From: Robertkochia solimangrovi | Lineage (GTDB): Bacteria; Bacteroidota; Bacteroidia; Flavobacteriales; Flavobacteriaceae | DNA: 64,000 nucleotides | Direction: 5' to 3' | Assembly (NCBI RefSeq): GCF_007279655.1 | Contig: NZ_QKWN01000010.1 | Coordinates: 124,001 to 188,000, forward strand | Shown here: one piece after another, positions 52,624 through 62,701 of the stretch | How the letters are laid out: each line of letters starts with the position of its first letter | How positions within the stretch are numbered: the first letter of the stretch is position 1 | Translations under genes and position numbers: made by a program | Notes under the pieces: model-generated | The model's database searches: none | What the model was told of the DNA's origin: nothing | What the model saw: the letters and a program-made list of their open reading frames with translations, nothing else

Positions 52624-54222
52624 ATGAAAATGAAAAATATACATATATGCTTACTAGTGGCAGGTCTGTTGACACTGGGATCTTGTTCTAAGGATTTCCT
52701 GGATTCAGAGCCTATTACTGATGTAACAGATACCAATTTTTACAAAACACCCGAGGATGCTTATGATGCACTGATCGGATGTTACGACGGGATGCAGATC
52801 GCTTCCGGTGGAATCGGTGGCCTGAGTTTTCCGGTGGCCAGTGAAGTACTCTCCGACGATTGCTTTGGAGGTGTTGGAAATTCTGACGGTTTCGGTTTCC
52901 AGGCAGTCGATGAATTTGATAAATCTCGATCTCCCGCAGATGTGAATCTCTTCTCCAATAACTGGACGCAATATTACCGTGCAATATATCGGGTTAATGT
53001 ATTGCTTCAGAAAATGGAGCAGATCGATTGGACCGGTAACGACGACCTTCGTCTTCAATATGAATCTGAAGCACGCTTTATCCGTGCTCATATGTACTTT
53101 GAAATGGTCAGACTTTGGGGGAATATCCCATTACTCACCGAACCGTCTTCCGAAAACCTGCCTCAATCAGCCCCGGAGGAAGTTTATAAGGTGATCGCCG
53201 AAGATCTTGTATACGCCGCAGAAAATCTTCCTGATGCTTCACTGGCAGCTGCAGATTTCGGCAGAGTGACCAAATGGGCTGCGGAGGCCTATGTGGCGAG
53301 AGTATATCTTTATTATACCGGATACTACGGAGCCTCCGATCTTGTGGGGGTGGTAAGTAAAGCTCAGGCACTCTCCTATCTTGAAGATGTTATCGCAAAT
53401 AGCGGACATTCCCTGCTGGATAATTTCGCCTCCTTATGGCCGGCTGCGTCTACTCTGGATGGCACCTATGCGGGTGAAGTAAATCCTGAAATTCTTTTTT
53501 CGGTACGACACACCTATACGAGTGATTACAATGGAAACACCGACGGTAATCATTGGATGGTCATGTTTGGTATGAGAGAATTCACCTATTATCCTTATGC
53601 AACAGGTTGGGGTGTAACCGTAACTCCTTCCCTTTGGGATGCCTATAGTGAAACCGATACCCGAAGAGGTGCGAGTATAATTTCTGTAGATGACGAAGAC
53701 ATTCCCTTCGACAAGATCGGAAGTCAGCGGGAATACACCGGATATTACAACAAAAAGTACTCGCCGATGTCTGATGAAGACGGAAATAGTGTTACCGTAG
53801 GTGTCGGAGGAACCGACTTCCAGATCGGGCAGTTCCAGGACTACGTCGTGATGAGATATTCCGATGTATTGCTGATGGCCGCTGAACTCGGCAGTCCGAA
53901 TGCACAAACCTATTTCAATCAGGTACGCCAGCGGGCATTAAAATCTGATTATGTACAGATTCCTGTGAATACACAGAATATCATGAAGGAACGTCAGCTG
54001 GAATTTGCGCTTGAAGGACTGCGTTACTGGGACCTGCTTCGTCAGGGAGTCAGTACTGCAGCTTCAACTATCGCAGTTTCAACAGAAGTGATGAACGGTG
54101 GCGTAACAGTCAGCAAGACCATCAGTGCCTCTAAAATTCAGGAAACGATGGGACTACAACAGATTCCCAATGACCAGATAACGCTGTCCAATGGTGTTTT
54201 ACAACAAAATGCCGGTTGGTAA
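52624..54222 (+). CDS. SusD-family starch-binding-like lipoprotein
   Basis: The 532-residue protein has a lipobox LGSC (Cys21). The SusD hallmark follows (KDFLDSEPITDVTDTNFYKTPEDAYDAL), then TPR-like helices with EARFIRAHMYFEMVRLWGNIPL. The C-terminal RagB/SusD segment is KERQLEFALEGLRYWDLLRQG. It is on the outer-membrane surface and closes the SusC barrel over the bound glycan. Substrate specificity is not readable from the sequence. Confidence 0.95.
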   Translation: MKMKNIHICLLVAGLLTLGSCSKDFLDSEPITDVTDTNFYKTPEDAYDALIGCYDGMQIASGGIGGLSFPVASEVLSDDCFGGVGNSDGFGFQAVDEFDKSRSPADVNLFSNNWTQYYRAIYRVNVLLQKMEQIDWTGNDDLRLQYESEARFIRAHMYFEMVRLWGNIPLLTEPSSENLPQSAPEEVYKVIAEDLVYAAENLPDASLAAADFGRVTKWAAEAYVARVYLYYTGYYGASDLVGVVSKAQALSYLEDVIANSGHSLLDNFASLWPAASTLDGTYAGEVNPEILFSVRHTYTSDYNGNTDGNHWMVMFGMREFTYYPYATGWGVTVTPSLWDAYSETDTRRGASIISVDDEDIPFDKIGSQREYTGYYNKKYSPMSDEDGNSVTVGVGGTDFQIGQFQDYVVMRYSDVLLMAAELGSPNAQTYFNQVRQRALKSDYVQIPVNTQNIMKERQLEFALEGLRYWDLLRQGVSTAASTIAVSTEVMNGGVTVSKTISASKIQETMGLQQIPNDQITLSNGVLQQNAGW

Positions 54223-54243
54223 ACTAAACTTAAAATCAGACAA

Positions 54244-55647
54244 ATGAAAACAATCAAATATATCTTTTCGATCTTGTTGCTCGCTGGCCTGATATTGGCT
54301 TCCTGTGAGAAAGAAGACTATGAATTGGGACGCATGCTGGATGCATCAGAGATCGAGTACGAAGTAGTACAGGATCTGCAGGCTGATGCGGGAGGAAATA
54401 CAGTGATCCTACGAAACCTGACACCGAAGACCACGTCTATCTGGGATTACGGAACCGGGCGATCCAACAGAATGATCGATACCATCAGATTTGCTTTTAA
54501 AGGTGAATATACAATCAAGTTCTCTGCGCTGACCGCAGGAGGTGTGGTGGAACTCGACCCTGTAACCGTTAGTGTTACCGATGACAACCTGAATTATGTG
54601 AACGACCCATTATGGGATGCGCTTTCCGGAGGTGTAGGAAATTCAAAAACATGGTATCTCGACCTTAACGCAGAAGGTATCTCCAAATACTTCGTCGGTC
54701 CTCAGTACTTTTATGGTACAGACAACGGTTGGTTAGAAGGTGGTGATAACGGTTGCTACGGAGATGACTGCTGGAACTGGAATCCGGATTGGGCAGGTAA
54801 TTCCTGGTTGATGCCTGCTGCCGATTACGGAAGTATTACCTTCAGTCTGCAGGGTGGACCCTTTGTTACCAGTGAACATTTAACGATCCCGGGACGAGGT
54901 ACCGAGAACGGAACCTATTTCCTGGATGCAGATGCTAAAACGCTTACCATGACCGATGCTACGATCCTGCATCCCGTAGGCATAGAATCCTGCGTTGACA
55001 ACTGGGCAAATATGAGGATCTTTTCTTTAACTGAAGAAAGTTTACAGTTAGGGGTCCTTCGTAAAGGATCATGTGATGGCGCCGCATATCTTGTCTATAA
55101 TTTTATTTCAAAAGAATACAGCGACACCTGGGTTCCGGAAGAGACTATTCCGGAGCCGGATGAAGGCTTCGACCCTACATTTGCGGAAGGAGAGTTACTC
55201 GAAATGCTCACCGGAGGTGTAGGTTCCGGAAGAATCTGGAAACTGGATGGTGACGGAAATGCGGTCGACTGGCTGGCAGGAGGAATCGGATGGACCTCAA
55301 GCTCGGATGATTCAAGAGACTGGGGATGGAATGATGAATGGGCAGCTATTGCATCGAATTCATGGGTACGCTTCGATCAATTCGGAGGAACCCTAAACTA
55401 TACCAGAAATCAAAACGGTGTAGAAACCACCGGTACATTCTCGATCGATGAAGCGTCCAACGAGATCACGCTGAATGGAGAAATGCTGATTCAGGGACCT
55501 GACGGACACTGGATGAATCCCACTACGAATGTAATCACCGTAGTGAAGGCATTCCCCGGTGAGTTCGGTACAAAAGGGATCTGGTTCGGAACTAATTATG
55601 ATGAGTCCAAAGATGAATGGTTCGTATGGCACTACGTCATACCGTAA
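54244..55647 (+). CDS. Surface glycan-binding-like lipoprotein with duplicated Trp-rich module
   Basis: This 467-residue lipoprotein (lipobox LASC, Cys21) has a PKD/Ig-like N-terminal domain (about 35-115) and two related modules. The first starts at about 123 (LWDALSGGVGNSKTWYLD), the second at about 316 (LLEMLTGGVGSGRIWKLD); both contain many Trp residues (e.g. DDCWNWNPDWAGNSW and RDWGWNDEWAAIASNSW). Position after SusD and the aromatic content fit a surface glycan-binding protein (SGBP/SusE-like). I cannot assign a named carbohydrate-binding module. Confidence 0.8.
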   Translation: MKTIKYIFSILLLAGLILASCEKEDYELGRMLDASEIEYEVVQDLQADAGGNTVILRNLTPKTTSIWDYGTGRSNRMIDTIRFAFKGEYTIKFSALTAGGVVELDPVTVSVTDDNLNYVNDPLWDALSGGVGNSKTWYLDLNAEGISKYFVGPQYFYGTDNGWLEGGDNGCYGDDCWNWNPDWAGNSWLMPAADYGSITFSLQGGPFVTSEHLTIPGRGTENGTYFLDADAKTLTMTDATILHPVGIESCVDNWANMRIFSLTEESLQLGVLRKGSCDGAAYLVYNFISKEYSDTWVPEETIPEPDEGFDPTFAEGELLEMLTGGVGSGRIWKLDGDGNAVDWLAGGIGWTSSSDDSRDWGWNDEWAAIASNSWVRFDQFGGTLNYTRNQNGVETTGTFSIDEASNEITLNGEMLIQGPDGHWMNPTTNVITVVKAFPGEFGTKGIWFGTNYDESKDEWFVWHYVIP

Positions 55648-55756
55648 TACATAAAATCTTATAATTGAAGTTCAGGAAGAAGTCAGGAAACCCAGACTTC
55701 TTCCCTTCTTCATATAAAATAAAACCTTTTCCTTTATAAAATTATAAGAGTCGGAT

Positions 55757-58171
55757 ATGATCAGAAAACTGGGAATTTTATGTTTTAGCAGTTTCGCTTT
55801 ACTGTTATTTCTCCATTGTAATACACCCGAAGAAAACCCCTATAACCGAAAGATGGAATTCAATGACAACTGGCAATTTCAGTTGCTTGATTCCACTCAA
55901 AAAGATACAACTGCAACCTGGAGAACACTTTCCTTACCCCATGACTGGAGTATAGAAGGCTCCTTTGATGAAAAGCATCCTGCAACTTTTGGTGGTGGTG
56001 CCCTTCCTGGAGGACTCGCCTTCTACAAGAAAGAATTTAAACTCCCCAGGAATACAGAGAACAAGAAAGTCTATATACAATTCGACGGAGTATATATGAA
56101 CAGTGAAGTCTGGATCAACGACCATCATTTAGGGAAACGGCCTAACGGATATATCAGCTTTGAATATGACCTTACACCATGGCTTAACAGGGAAGTTACA
56201 AACACCCTTGTTGTAAAAGTCGATAATTCACAACAACCAAATTCCCGATGGTATTCCGGATCAGGAATCTACCGTAATGTTTGGTTAAACTTTACAGATA
56301 AACTACATATAAAGAATTGGGGGACCTATGTAACCACCCCTGAAATTACAAACGATCACGCTAAAGTACATGCGGAAATAACAGTTATGAATCACTTCGA
56401 GCATGATCGCAATGCTGTTTTACGTACATCAGTTCTTAAAGATGGTGTGACTCTTGAGCTTTCTGAAATGGAAATACAATTGGCTGCGGGAACTGAAAAA
56501 ACATTCAAAACGGCAATCGAAATTGTTGATCCCGAACTTTGGTCGGTGGAAAATCCTGAAATGTATACGCTGATGAACGAGATTATATCCGAAGGCATAA
56601 CTGAGGATCTCTATGAGACTCCGTTTGGAATCCGTGATTTTAAATTTGACGCAGAAAATGGTTTCCTGCTGAACGGAAAGCAGGTAAAGATCAAAGGAGT
56701 TTGTAATCATCATGATCTGGGAGCTTTAGGTACTGCTATAAATATCCGGGCTCTGGAAAGACAGCTGGAAATTTTGAAAGAGATGGGTGTGAACGGAATC
56801 AGAACCGCACACAACCCTCCTGCCCCGGAATTACTGGAGCTTTGTGATCGTATGGGCTTTATCGTTATGGATGAAGTCTTCGATATGTGGAAGAAAGGTA
56901 AATCAGCATACGATTACCATTTATACTGGGATGAATGGCATGAAAAAGACCTTGTCGATTTTATCAAACGCGACCGTAATCATCCTAGTGTTTTCGTTTG
57001 GAGTATCGGGAACGAAATTCTGGAACAATGGGACTCTACCGGAGTTGCTATTACCAGAGAACTCGCCGCCACGGTAAGAAAACTCGATACCACAAGACCG
57101 ATCACCACAGCAAATAATCCTCCCTCACCCACGAACAGCCTGAATGCTTCAGGGGTATTGGACCTGGTGGGCTATAATTATGCATTGAATTCCTATGAAG
57201 ACCATCTTAAGGTATTTCCTGGAATGCCCTTTATAGCCACTGAGACCACGTCTGCACTTGAAACACGTGGCTATTATGACCAAAGATCAGATACCATAAA
57301 AAGATGGCCTTATAAATGGGATGAATTGTTTCTTGACGGAAATCCGGGAAATACGGTTTCCTCCTATGATCAGGTTAGCGCACCCTGGGGATCTACGCAT
57401 GAAGAAACCTGGAAAGTGATCAAAAAACATGATTATATGTCGGGTATGTATATCTGGACCGGCTTTGATTATATCGGCGAACCAACCCCATATGTTTGGC
57501 CTTCAAAAAGTTCATATTTCGGAATTATCGATCTGGCAGGTTTTCCAAAAGATGTATATTACATGTATCAAAGTGAATGGACCGACAAGGATGTTTTACA
57601 TGTATTTCCTCATTGGAATTGGAAACCTGGCGAGGAGATAGATATCTGGGCCTATTACAATCATGCCGATGAAGTTGAACTCTTTTTAAATGGAGAATCA
57701 CTTGGAATTCGTTCCAAGGCGGGTGATGATCTCCATGTTATGTGGCGGGTTCCCTTTACCCCCGGAACCGTAAGAGCAGTTTCACGAAAAGATGGAAAGA
57801 TCGTTAAGGAACAAGAGATTAAAACCGCAGGAAAGCCTGAAAAGATAGGCCTGCATGCCGACCGCGCTAAGCTGGATGCCGATGGTAAAGATCTTGCATT
57901 CATCACTGTTACCATTCTCGATAAAGAAGGGAATATCGCACCGATAGCCAGCGATACAATCTCTTTTGAGATTGAGGGCCCCGGAAGTATTGCCGGAGTT
58001 GACAATGGAAATCCTGTAAGTCATGAATCGTTTAAAGGAAACCAACGCAAAGCCTTTTATGGAAAATGCCTGGTCATCGTGAAAGCCGGAGAAGTACCGG
58101 GAGGAATCATAACACTAACAGCCAGTGGATCGGGACTGGAATCTCAAACCATTGAAATAACAACCTTATGA
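55757..58171 (+). CDS. GH2 beta-galactosidase-like lipoprotein of the polysaccharide locus
   Basis: The 804-residue enzyme has a lipoprotein signal (LFLHC, Cys21), so it is membrane-anchored. The GH2 sandwich, Ig-like and TIM-barrel domains follow, with HNPPAPE, acid/base E420 in WSIGNE and nucleophile E496 in ATET. DUF4982 and Ig-like domains close it. It is a paralogue of the orphan GH2 at 5708 (shared motifs DNS-x4-NSRW-x-SGSGIYR). Its last codons overlap an open upstream extension of the GH31 frame. Probable activity: exo-beta-galactosidase or related. Confidence 0.93.
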   Translation: MIRKLGILCFSSFALLLFLHCNTPEENPYNRKMEFNDNWQFQLLDSTQKDTTATWRTLSLPHDWSIEGSFDEKHPATFGGGALPGGLAFYKKEFKLPRNTENKKVYIQFDGVYMNSEVWINDHHLGKRPNGYISFEYDLTPWLNREVTNTLVVKVDNSQQPNSRWYSGSGIYRNVWLNFTDKLHIKNWGTYVTTPEITNDHAKVHAEITVMNHFEHDRNAVLRTSVLKDGVTLELSEMEIQLAAGTEKTFKTAIEIVDPELWSVENPEMYTLMNEIISEGITEDLYETPFGIRDFKFDAENGFLLNGKQVKIKGVCNHHDLGALGTAINIRALERQLEILKEMGVNGIRTAHNPPAPELLELCDRMGFIVMDEVFDMWKKGKSAYDYHLYWDEWHEKDLVDFIKRDRNHPSVFVWSIGNEILEQWDSTGVAITRELAATVRKLDTTRPITTANNPPSPTNSLNASGVLDLVGYNYALNSYEDHLKVFPGMPFIATETTSALETRGYYDQRSDTIKRWPYKWDELFLDGNPGNTVSSYDQVSAPWGSTHEETWKVIKKHDYMSGMYIWTGFDYIGEPTPYVWPSKSSYFGIIDLAGFPKDVYYMYQSEWTDKDVLHVFPHWNWKPGEEIDIWAYYNHADEVELFLNGESLGIRSKAGDDLHVMWRVPFTPGTVRAVSRKDGKIVKEQEIKTAGKPEKIGLHADRAKLDADGKDLAFITVTILDKEGNIAPIASDTISFEIEGPGSIAGVDNGNPVSHESFKGNQRKAFYGKCLVIVKAGEVPGGIITLTASGSGLESQTIEITTL

Positions 58172-58254
58172 AATCAGCAGGAAACAGAAGGCTCTGTAGA
58201 CACGACAACAATACCGCCCCTTTTAAGAATGCTGAACAGTATAAAATCAACATT

Positions 58255-60627
58255 ATGAAAAAACTGATATTCCTATTAATGACGATCTTAACAACTCCGG
58301 CTATATTCGGACAATTACAGGGTACCAATGTTCTCAATGAACCCCCCGATATCAGTCAGGATTTTGAAAGCTTCAAAAATACTTTTTATCTGGCAGATGA
58401 GTTGACTTCCTTTGATCCGCAAACCGGAAAAGGAACTATAAAATACCTGAGACATAATCTTGCAACACGTCAGGCATTCAACAATATGCTAAGCAAGCTG
58501 ATACCCGCTGAAGCTAATGAATTTCCAACGACAGAATATGCCGCGTCTCCGGAACTGCCATTCACCATAAGCTTTGTTTCCGACAGAACGATACGTATAC
58601 AAACTTGTTCGGGACCTAAATTCCGGGAAGAAGAACCTTCACTGATGCTGATCGGAGGTCAGGCACCGGATGCCCGTAATTTATGGAAATACAGCAAAAC
58701 AGCCGAAGGTCATCGTTATACCGGACCCCACGGATCGGTTTTGATCACGGAAAAACCCTGGCATGTATACATCTATGATACGAACGGAAAATTATTGACC
58801 GGTACACTACATCTGGATGATGTAAAAGGAACCTATACTCCCGTGACCCCTTTTTCCTTTATCAGAAGAGCGGATGATTATTCCAGATCCTTTGACGCTG
58901 CCTTTTCCATGTCACCTGAAGAAAAGATCTTCGGTTGCGGCGAATCCTTTACACAATTCAATAAGCGTGGCCAAAAGGTTATATTCTGGACCGATGATGC
59001 GAACGGTGTTCAGAACGAAACCATGTATAAACCGATTCCCTTTTATATGAGTAGTCGCGGGTATGGGGTCTTTATGCATCACTCCTCACCCATCACTGCT
59101 GATTTCGGAAAGTACTATAACGCTGCTAATTCAATGATGATCGGTGATGATGAGGCAGACCTGTTCGTTTTTATCGGAGAACCAAAAGATATCCTTGATG
59201 CTTATACAGATCTAACCGGTAAACCAGAACTTCCTCCTTTGTGGTCCTTCGGATTCTGGATGAGCCGGATCACCTATTTTTCAGAGCAGGAAGGTAGAGC
59301 CGTTGCCGAAAATCTGAGAAAAAATAAGATTCCCAGTGATGTGATCCATTTCGATACAGGTTGGTTCGACGTTGACTGGAGAAATAACTATGAATTTTCT
59401 GCAGATCGATTTGAGAATCCGAAGCAGATGATTAGCGACATGAAAGCACAGGGATTCAATGTTTGTTTATGGCAGCTACCCTATTTCACTCCTAAAAACA
59501 CCTTGTTTCCGGAAATCATAGAAAAAGGACTTGCCGTTAAAGATAAAAAGGGGAACATCCCCTATGAAGATGCCGTACTTGATTTTTCCAATCCGGAGAC
59601 CGTTTCCTGGTATCAGGCCAAAATCGCTTCCCTTCTTGAAATGGGTGTGGGGGTGATTAAAGTGGATTTCGGTGAAGCTGCCCCGGCCTCCGGATTGTAT
59701 CATTCCGGTAAAACCGGTTTCTATGAACACAATCTGTATCCGCTACGCTATAATAAAGCTGTTGCTGAGATCACTAAAAAAGTAACAGGAAATACTATAA
59801 TATGGGCGAGAAGTACCTGGGCTGGAAGTCAGCGCTATCCACTTCATTGGGGTGGCGATGCAGCTACGACGAACACCGCCATGGCTTCCACACTCAGAGC
59901 CGGGTTATCCATAGGATTAAGCGGATTCAGTTTTTGGAGTCATGACGTTGGTGGCTTTACTACAAAAAGTCCGGAAGATGTTTATCGCAGATGGACTCCT
60001 TTTGGAATGCTTACCTCCCACGTAAGAAGTCATGGAGAACCTCCCACAGAGCCCTGGGAATACAGTAAAGAATTCTTAAACGGATTCCGCAAAGCAGACA
60101 ACATGAGATATGAATTGATGCCATACATTTATTCAGAAGCCAAGTATGCCACAGAACATGGCTTACCGATGCTTCGAGCATTATTCGTAGAATTTCCGAA
60201 TGATCCGGGCTCATGGCTCATCGATGATCAATATCTTTTCGGATCTTCAATGCTCGTGGCTCCCCTATTTGAGAATATGGAAGAAAGAAACGTCTATCTT
60301 CCACCGGGTACCTGGATAGACTATCAGACCAACAAGGTCTATGAAGGTGGCTGGCATACGATAAAAGCCGGTGAAATCCCGATTGTTGTACTCATAAAGG
60401 ATGGTACCGTGATACCAACGATTAAACTGGCTCAATCAACCAATGACATGGACTGGAGCAAGATCAACCTAAAAGTTTATAAGGAGGAGGCAGGAACTGC
60501 AATTGGAAAGATATTTCTCCCGGGAGCAGATCAAATTAAGGAAGTTGAAGTGACAAGATCCGGAAATAACCTGAAGATCACCAAGGCTCCTTTTGAAAAT
60601 GAAACTACTTTTAAAATCAAGAATTAA
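58255..60627 (+). CDS. GH31 alpha-xylosidase/alpha-glucosidase-like enzyme
   Basis: I start the gene at 58255 rather than at an in-frame upstream ATG (58168), because this places a signal peptide (KKLIFLLMTILTTPAIFG) at the N-terminus; the enzyme is then 790 residues. The nucleophile D471 lies in KVDFGEA and the acid/base D535 in HWGGDAATT, the KxDFGE form typical of alpha-xylosidases such as YicI. A beta-sandwich precedes and follows the barrel. Export suggests a periplasmic exo-acting role on imported oligosaccharides. Confidence 0.9.
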   Translation: MKKLIFLLMTILTTPAIFGQLQGTNVLNEPPDISQDFESFKNTFYLADELTSFDPQTGKGTIKYLRHNLATRQAFNNMLSKLIPAEANEFPTTEYAASPELPFTISFVSDRTIRIQTCSGPKFREEEPSLMLIGGQAPDARNLWKYSKTAEGHRYTGPHGSVLITEKPWHVYIYDTNGKLLTGTLHLDDVKGTYTPVTPFSFIRRADDYSRSFDAAFSMSPEEKIFGCGESFTQFNKRGQKVIFWTDDANGVQNETMYKPIPFYMSSRGYGVFMHHSSPITADFGKYYNAANSMMIGDDEADLFVFIGEPKDILDAYTDLTGKPELPPLWSFGFWMSRITYFSEQEGRAVAENLRKNKIPSDVIHFDTGWFDVDWRNNYEFSADRFENPKQMISDMKAQGFNVCLWQLPYFTPKNTLFPEIIEKGLAVKDKKGNIPYEDAVLDFSNPETVSWYQAKIASLLEMGVGVIKVDFGEAAPASGLYHSGKTGFYEHNLYPLRYNKAVAEITKKVTGNTIIWARSTWAGSQRYPLHWGGDAATTNTAMASTLRAGLSIGLSGFSFWSHDVGGFTTKSPEDVYRRWTPFGMLTSHVRSHGEPPTEPWEYSKEFLNGFRKADNMRYELMPYIYSEAKYATEHGLPMLRALFVEFPNDPGSWLIDDQYLFGSSMLVAPLFENMEERNVYLPPGTWIDYQTNKVYEGGWHTIKAGEIPIVVLIKDGTVIPTIKLAQSTNDMDWSKINLKVYKEEAGTAIGKIFLPGADQIKEVEVTRSGNNLKITKAPFENETTFKIKN

Positions 60628-60694
60628 TAATAATTTACATATAACTAGTAACTATCAACTATTTAACTATACCGTTTAACTGAAAATATAAAAA

Positions 60695-62695
60695 ATGAAA
60701 AAGACTTTATTGAGTTTGTTCGTCTTTGTCGGATTGGTATCCTGTCAACAGGAAGAAGTAAATACTGTGACGGCAACGTCTCCTGATGGACTAAACGCAG
60801 TTACTTTTGAACTTATCGATGGTAAGCCAGTCTATAGCGTAACACACGGAGACAAATCAGTGATCAAACCCTCGGCATTAGGATTTGTATTTCAGGACCA
60901 TGATTCATTGTATTCAGGATTGGAAGTCGAAGATATTGTAGAAACCGAGGTTGATGATGAATGGGAGCAGGTATGGGGTGAAAAACAATTTATAACCGAT
61001 CATTACAAGCAACTGGAAGTGGCACTTAAAGAAAAGAAAGCCCCCTACAGAACTGTAAAATTACAATTCAGAGCCTTTAATGATGGCGTTGCCTTTCGCT
61101 ACCTGTACCCGGGAAATGGCTCCAAAGACAGTTTAAAGATCATGGATGAACTGACTACTTTCGATCTCGGATCAGACGGACAAGCCTGGTGGATCCCTGC
61201 TTATCAGGACAATCGTTATGAATATCTGTTCACAAAAAGTGCGATTAGTACACTGGACACAGTTCACACCCCTTTAACCATCGAAAGTGATAACGGCCTC
61301 TACGTAAGTTTTCATGAAGCAAGGCTTATCGATTTTGCAAGCATGACACTTGCCCATACCACAGGAACAACGCTAAAGGCTGATCTTGTACCGTGGGCTG
61401 ATGGTGTAAAAGTAAAGACCAACGGTAGTTTCACAACTCCCTGGCGAACGATTCAGATAGGTGAGAAACCAGGCGACCTTATCACTTCGTATATGATCCT
61501 GAATCTCAATGACCCTAATGAGCTGGAAGATACAAGCTGGATCAAACCTCATAAATACCTGGGGATTTGGTGGGGAATGCATATCGGAAAATATTCCTTT
61601 TGGGAAAGTCCGATCCAGGGCGCCACTACCAGTAATTCTTTTAAATACATCGATTATTGTAAAGAACTCGGAATCGATCATCTGCTTATCGAAGGTTGGA
61701 ACAAGGGTTGGACACCTCAGTGGTATGAAAATCATATGCATATGTTCAGTTTTACTGAGAATGCCGATAATTTCGATCTTAAAAAAGTAACCGATTATGC
61801 TCGTGAAAACGGGGTTAGCATCATTGGATATCATGAAACCGGTTCCAACATTATCAATTACCGCAAGCAGATAAATGCCGGAATGCAATTATACCATGAT
61901 TATGGTATTCATGACGTGAAAATCGGACAGGTTGGTTCCCGAATGAACATGAAAGAATGGCATCATGGCCAGTTCGGAGTTGCATATTACAGGGAAGTTT
62001 TAAAAACCGCGGCTCAGTATCAACTCACTGTCAACTTTCACGAACCCATCAAAGATACAGGAGAGCGCAGAACCTTTCCAAATATGATGGCGAGAGAAGG
62101 CGCCCGTGGTCAGGAATATAATGCGTGGAGTGAAGGTAACCCACCCTCTCATACCGTTATACTTCCGTTTACGAGAATGCTGGCAGGGCCTATGGACTTT
62201 ACCCCCGGGGTGCTGGATGTTGAAATTAAACAAGGATATGCAGGAAGAGACGTTCATACCACCGCAGCCAAACAACTGGCTCTATATGTGGTCCTCTACT
62301 CTCCTATCCAAATGCTTGCGGATCTCCCTGAGAATTACGTTGGAAATCCTGCCTTTAAATTCCTTCAGGATGTCCCAACCGATTGGTACGACACCAAAGT
62401 ACTGAATGCCGAGATCGGAGCATACATCACCACCGTCAGAAAGGATCGCCATAGTGAAGACTGGTATCTAGGAAGCATCACTAATGAGCAGGAACGTACT
62501 CTGGAAGTTCCGCTGGATTTTCTTGAGGAAGGATCGGTTTATGAAGCGCAGCTCTATGCCGATGCAGCGGGTACCGGTTATGAGACCAATCCTACTGCTG
62601 TAACCATAAGCACCAAAGAGGTTACTTCTAAAGATTCCTTAACGCTGAACCTTGGAAAAAGCGGCGGCACTGCTATACGATTTGCTAAAAAATAA
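60695..62695 (+). CDS. GH97 glycoside hydrolase (SusB-like)
   Basis: The 666-residue protein has a lipobox LVSC (Cys17), an N-terminal beta-sandwich (TATSPDGLNAVTFELIDGKPVYSV), a TIM barrel (WWGMHIGKYSFWES; LIEGWNKGW; DIHDVKIGQVGSR-like core) and the GH97 segment VNFHEPIKDTGERRTFPN followed by REGARGQEYNAW. The HE-x4-TG and RE-ARG-EY Glu residues match the inverting alpha-glucosidase branch (SusB) rather than the retaining alpha-galactosidase branch. It is 67 bp after the GH31 gene in the same operon. Confidence 0.92.
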   Translation: MKKTLLSLFVFVGLVSCQQEEVNTVTATSPDGLNAVTFELIDGKPVYSVTHGDKSVIKPSALGFVFQDHDSLYSGLEVEDIVETEVDDEWEQVWGEKQFITDHYKQLEVALKEKKAPYRTVKLQFRAFNDGVAFRYLYPGNGSKDSLKIMDELTTFDLGSDGQAWWIPAYQDNRYEYLFTKSAISTLDTVHTPLTIESDNGLYVSFHEARLIDFASMTLAHTTGTTLKADLVPWADGVKVKTNGSFTTPWRTIQIGEKPGDLITSYMILNLNDPNELEDTSWIKPHKYLGIWWGMHIGKYSFWESPIQGATTSNSFKYIDYCKELGIDHLLIEGWNKGWTPQWYENHMHMFSFTENADNFDLKKVTDYARENGVSIIGYHETGSNIINYRKQINAGMQLYHDYGIHDVKIGQVGSRMNMKEWHHGQFGVAYYREVLKTAAQYQLTVNFHEPIKDTGERRTFPNMMAREGARGQEYNAWSEGNPPSHTVILPFTRMLAGPMDFTPGVLDVEIKQGYAGRDVHTTAAKQLALYVVLYSPIQMLADLPENYVGNPAFKFLQDVPTDWYDTKVLNAEIGAYITTVRKDRHSEDWYLGSITNEQERTLEVPLDFLEEGSVYEAQLYADAAGTGYETNPTAVTISTKEVTSKDSLTLNLGKSGGTAIRFAKK

Positions 62696-62701
62696 GAATC
62701 A

